Origin: Acanthamoeba sp. SK_2022b
Lineage: Eukaryota > Discosea > Longamoebia > Acanthamoebidae
NCBI GenBank assembly: GCA_027943245.1
Contig: JANDJZ010000463.1
Location: 1-43,114 of the forward strand
Reading direction: 5' to 3'
Length of the DNA stretch: 43,114 bases
A program made the translations under genes and the position numbers. Each line of letters opens with the position of its first letter. Within the stretch, counting starts at the first letter, position 1. Of this stretch, positions 42,630-43,114 are shown one piece after another. The notes under the pieces are model-generated. The model saw nothing but the letters and a program-made list of their open reading frames with translations, ran no database searches and had not been told where the DNA came from.

Positions 42630-43114
42630 ATTATGTGTGTGCATGATGTGCGTGGTGTGTGTGTGTGCATGTGTGTGTGTGCGTGTGTGTGTGTGCATTA
42701 TGTGTGTGCATGTGTGTAGATCGCGCTCACCGCCAGCTCCGTGGTCAAGCTGGAGGACGGGTACATTGCGGTCGACGTGCCGGGCGAAACCAAGTTCTTC
42801 CTGAACGCCATCAACCAGGCCGCCCTCAAGGAGTGGCTGAACGCCTTCAACGACGTGATCAAGATCAACAAGGTCCGCCGCTCTCTCCCCCCTCTCTCCA
42901 CCGTCTTCTCGCCATCGCTCGCGCCTCTTTCCGACCGAACGATTATCCGGCTCGCGCGCAGGAGGTGCAGTACCAGTACAACACCTACCACTACCACACC
43001 GCCGCCCAGGCGCAGGCCCACGCGCTCACCCAGTCGCCGCCGCCGTCCTACGGCCACGCGGTGACCGCCGCCGCGCCCGCGGGCGGGTCGGGCTCCTACA
43101 TCCCGGTGCCGCCC
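42013..43114 (+). CDS. PH-domain protein with Ala/Pro/Tyr-rich N terminus (partial)
   Basis: Exons seen are 42013..42225, 42321..42455, 42720..42872 and 42962..43114+, all phase 0; the 3' end is outside the window. The N-terminal part is Ala/Tyr/Pro/Gly-rich (ADATGFFGGGSPYASLMASP). A PH domain follows: VKEGPLYFNDSAGWRKLYCS, then SVVKLEDGYIAVDV, TKFFLNAINQAALKEWLNAF and the closing helix. The tail is Tyr/His/Gln-rich (QYQYNTYHYH). PH domains bind phosphoinositides or proteins at membranes. The true start codon is not resolved: the first in-frame ATG is at 42106, but coding-like sequence extends upstream to a possible acceptor at 42012. Confidence 0.8.
42459..42628 (+). repeat. (CT)n(CA)n(CT)n and (GT)n microsatellites in PH-gene intron
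   Basis: CT, CA and CT runs at 42459..42547 begin three bases after the splice donor of the intron 42456..42719, and a separate run of about 28 GT units follows at 42573..42628. Further TG-rich sequence continues to the acceptor. Confidence 0.95.

Overview
The window is nuclear DNA of a GC-rich, intron-dense protist. Most genes are split by short (about 45-210 bp) GT-AG introns, intergenic gaps are short, promoters carry TATA or CCAAT boxes, and the families present (Slo-type K+ channel, TKL kinase, penta-EF-hand protein, Sox/MATA HMG box, Crinkler-type NTPase) point to an amoebozoan. The coding style looks like Acanthamoeba. The species call is an inference from style and gene content, not a database match. 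Exon structures were built by hand: splice phases were tracked through every exon, and each complete model has a coding length divisible by three.

Region by region: (1) 1-1488 (-) is the 5' part of a secreted 5'-nucleotidase-like protein whose metal-binding motifs are all replaced; 1489-3300 is a gene-poor stretch of unlike composition. (2) 3301-10051 looks like a glycan-assembly neighbourhood: a single-exon membrane acyltransferase-3/GT90 fusion (-) diverges from two tandem, duplicated type II membrane GT4 glycosyltransferases (+). (3) 10246-13101 (-) is a 14-exon TKL kinase. (4) 13241-14056 is an imperfect palindrome carrying two identical tRNA-Asp genes head to head. (5) 14424-19381 holds NAC-beta (+), an organellar EngB-type GTPase (-), and two small secreted proteins (+) whose promoters share an 11-bp CCAAT element. 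(6) 19604-22396 (-) is a SAM-NTPase-PD-(D/E)XK protein of the Crinkler type. (7) 23361-26834 holds a decayed partial copy of a penta-EF-hand gene, a compact AlkB-like dioxygenase, and the intact penta-EF-hand gene (all -). (8) 26929-27009 is tRNA-Leu(AAG). (9) 27227-34738 (-) is a 30-exon BK/Slo potassium channel. (10) 34914-41340 holds a C2-domain protein, a 19-exon oligopeptidase B and an HMG-box regulator (all -). (11) 42013 to the end (+) is the 5' part of a PH-domain protein.

The clearest functional groupings are the divergent glycan cluster, and the calcium-linked set (BK channel, penta-EF-hand protein, C2 protein); the latter may simply be coincidence of position. Long microsatellites are abundant and sit in introns. 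The most unusual items are the motif-stripped 5'-nucleotidase, the acyltransferase/GT90 fusion beside the GT4 pair, the SAM-headed Crinkler-type nuclease, the tRNA palindrome, and two introns with the same non-canonical GC donor.
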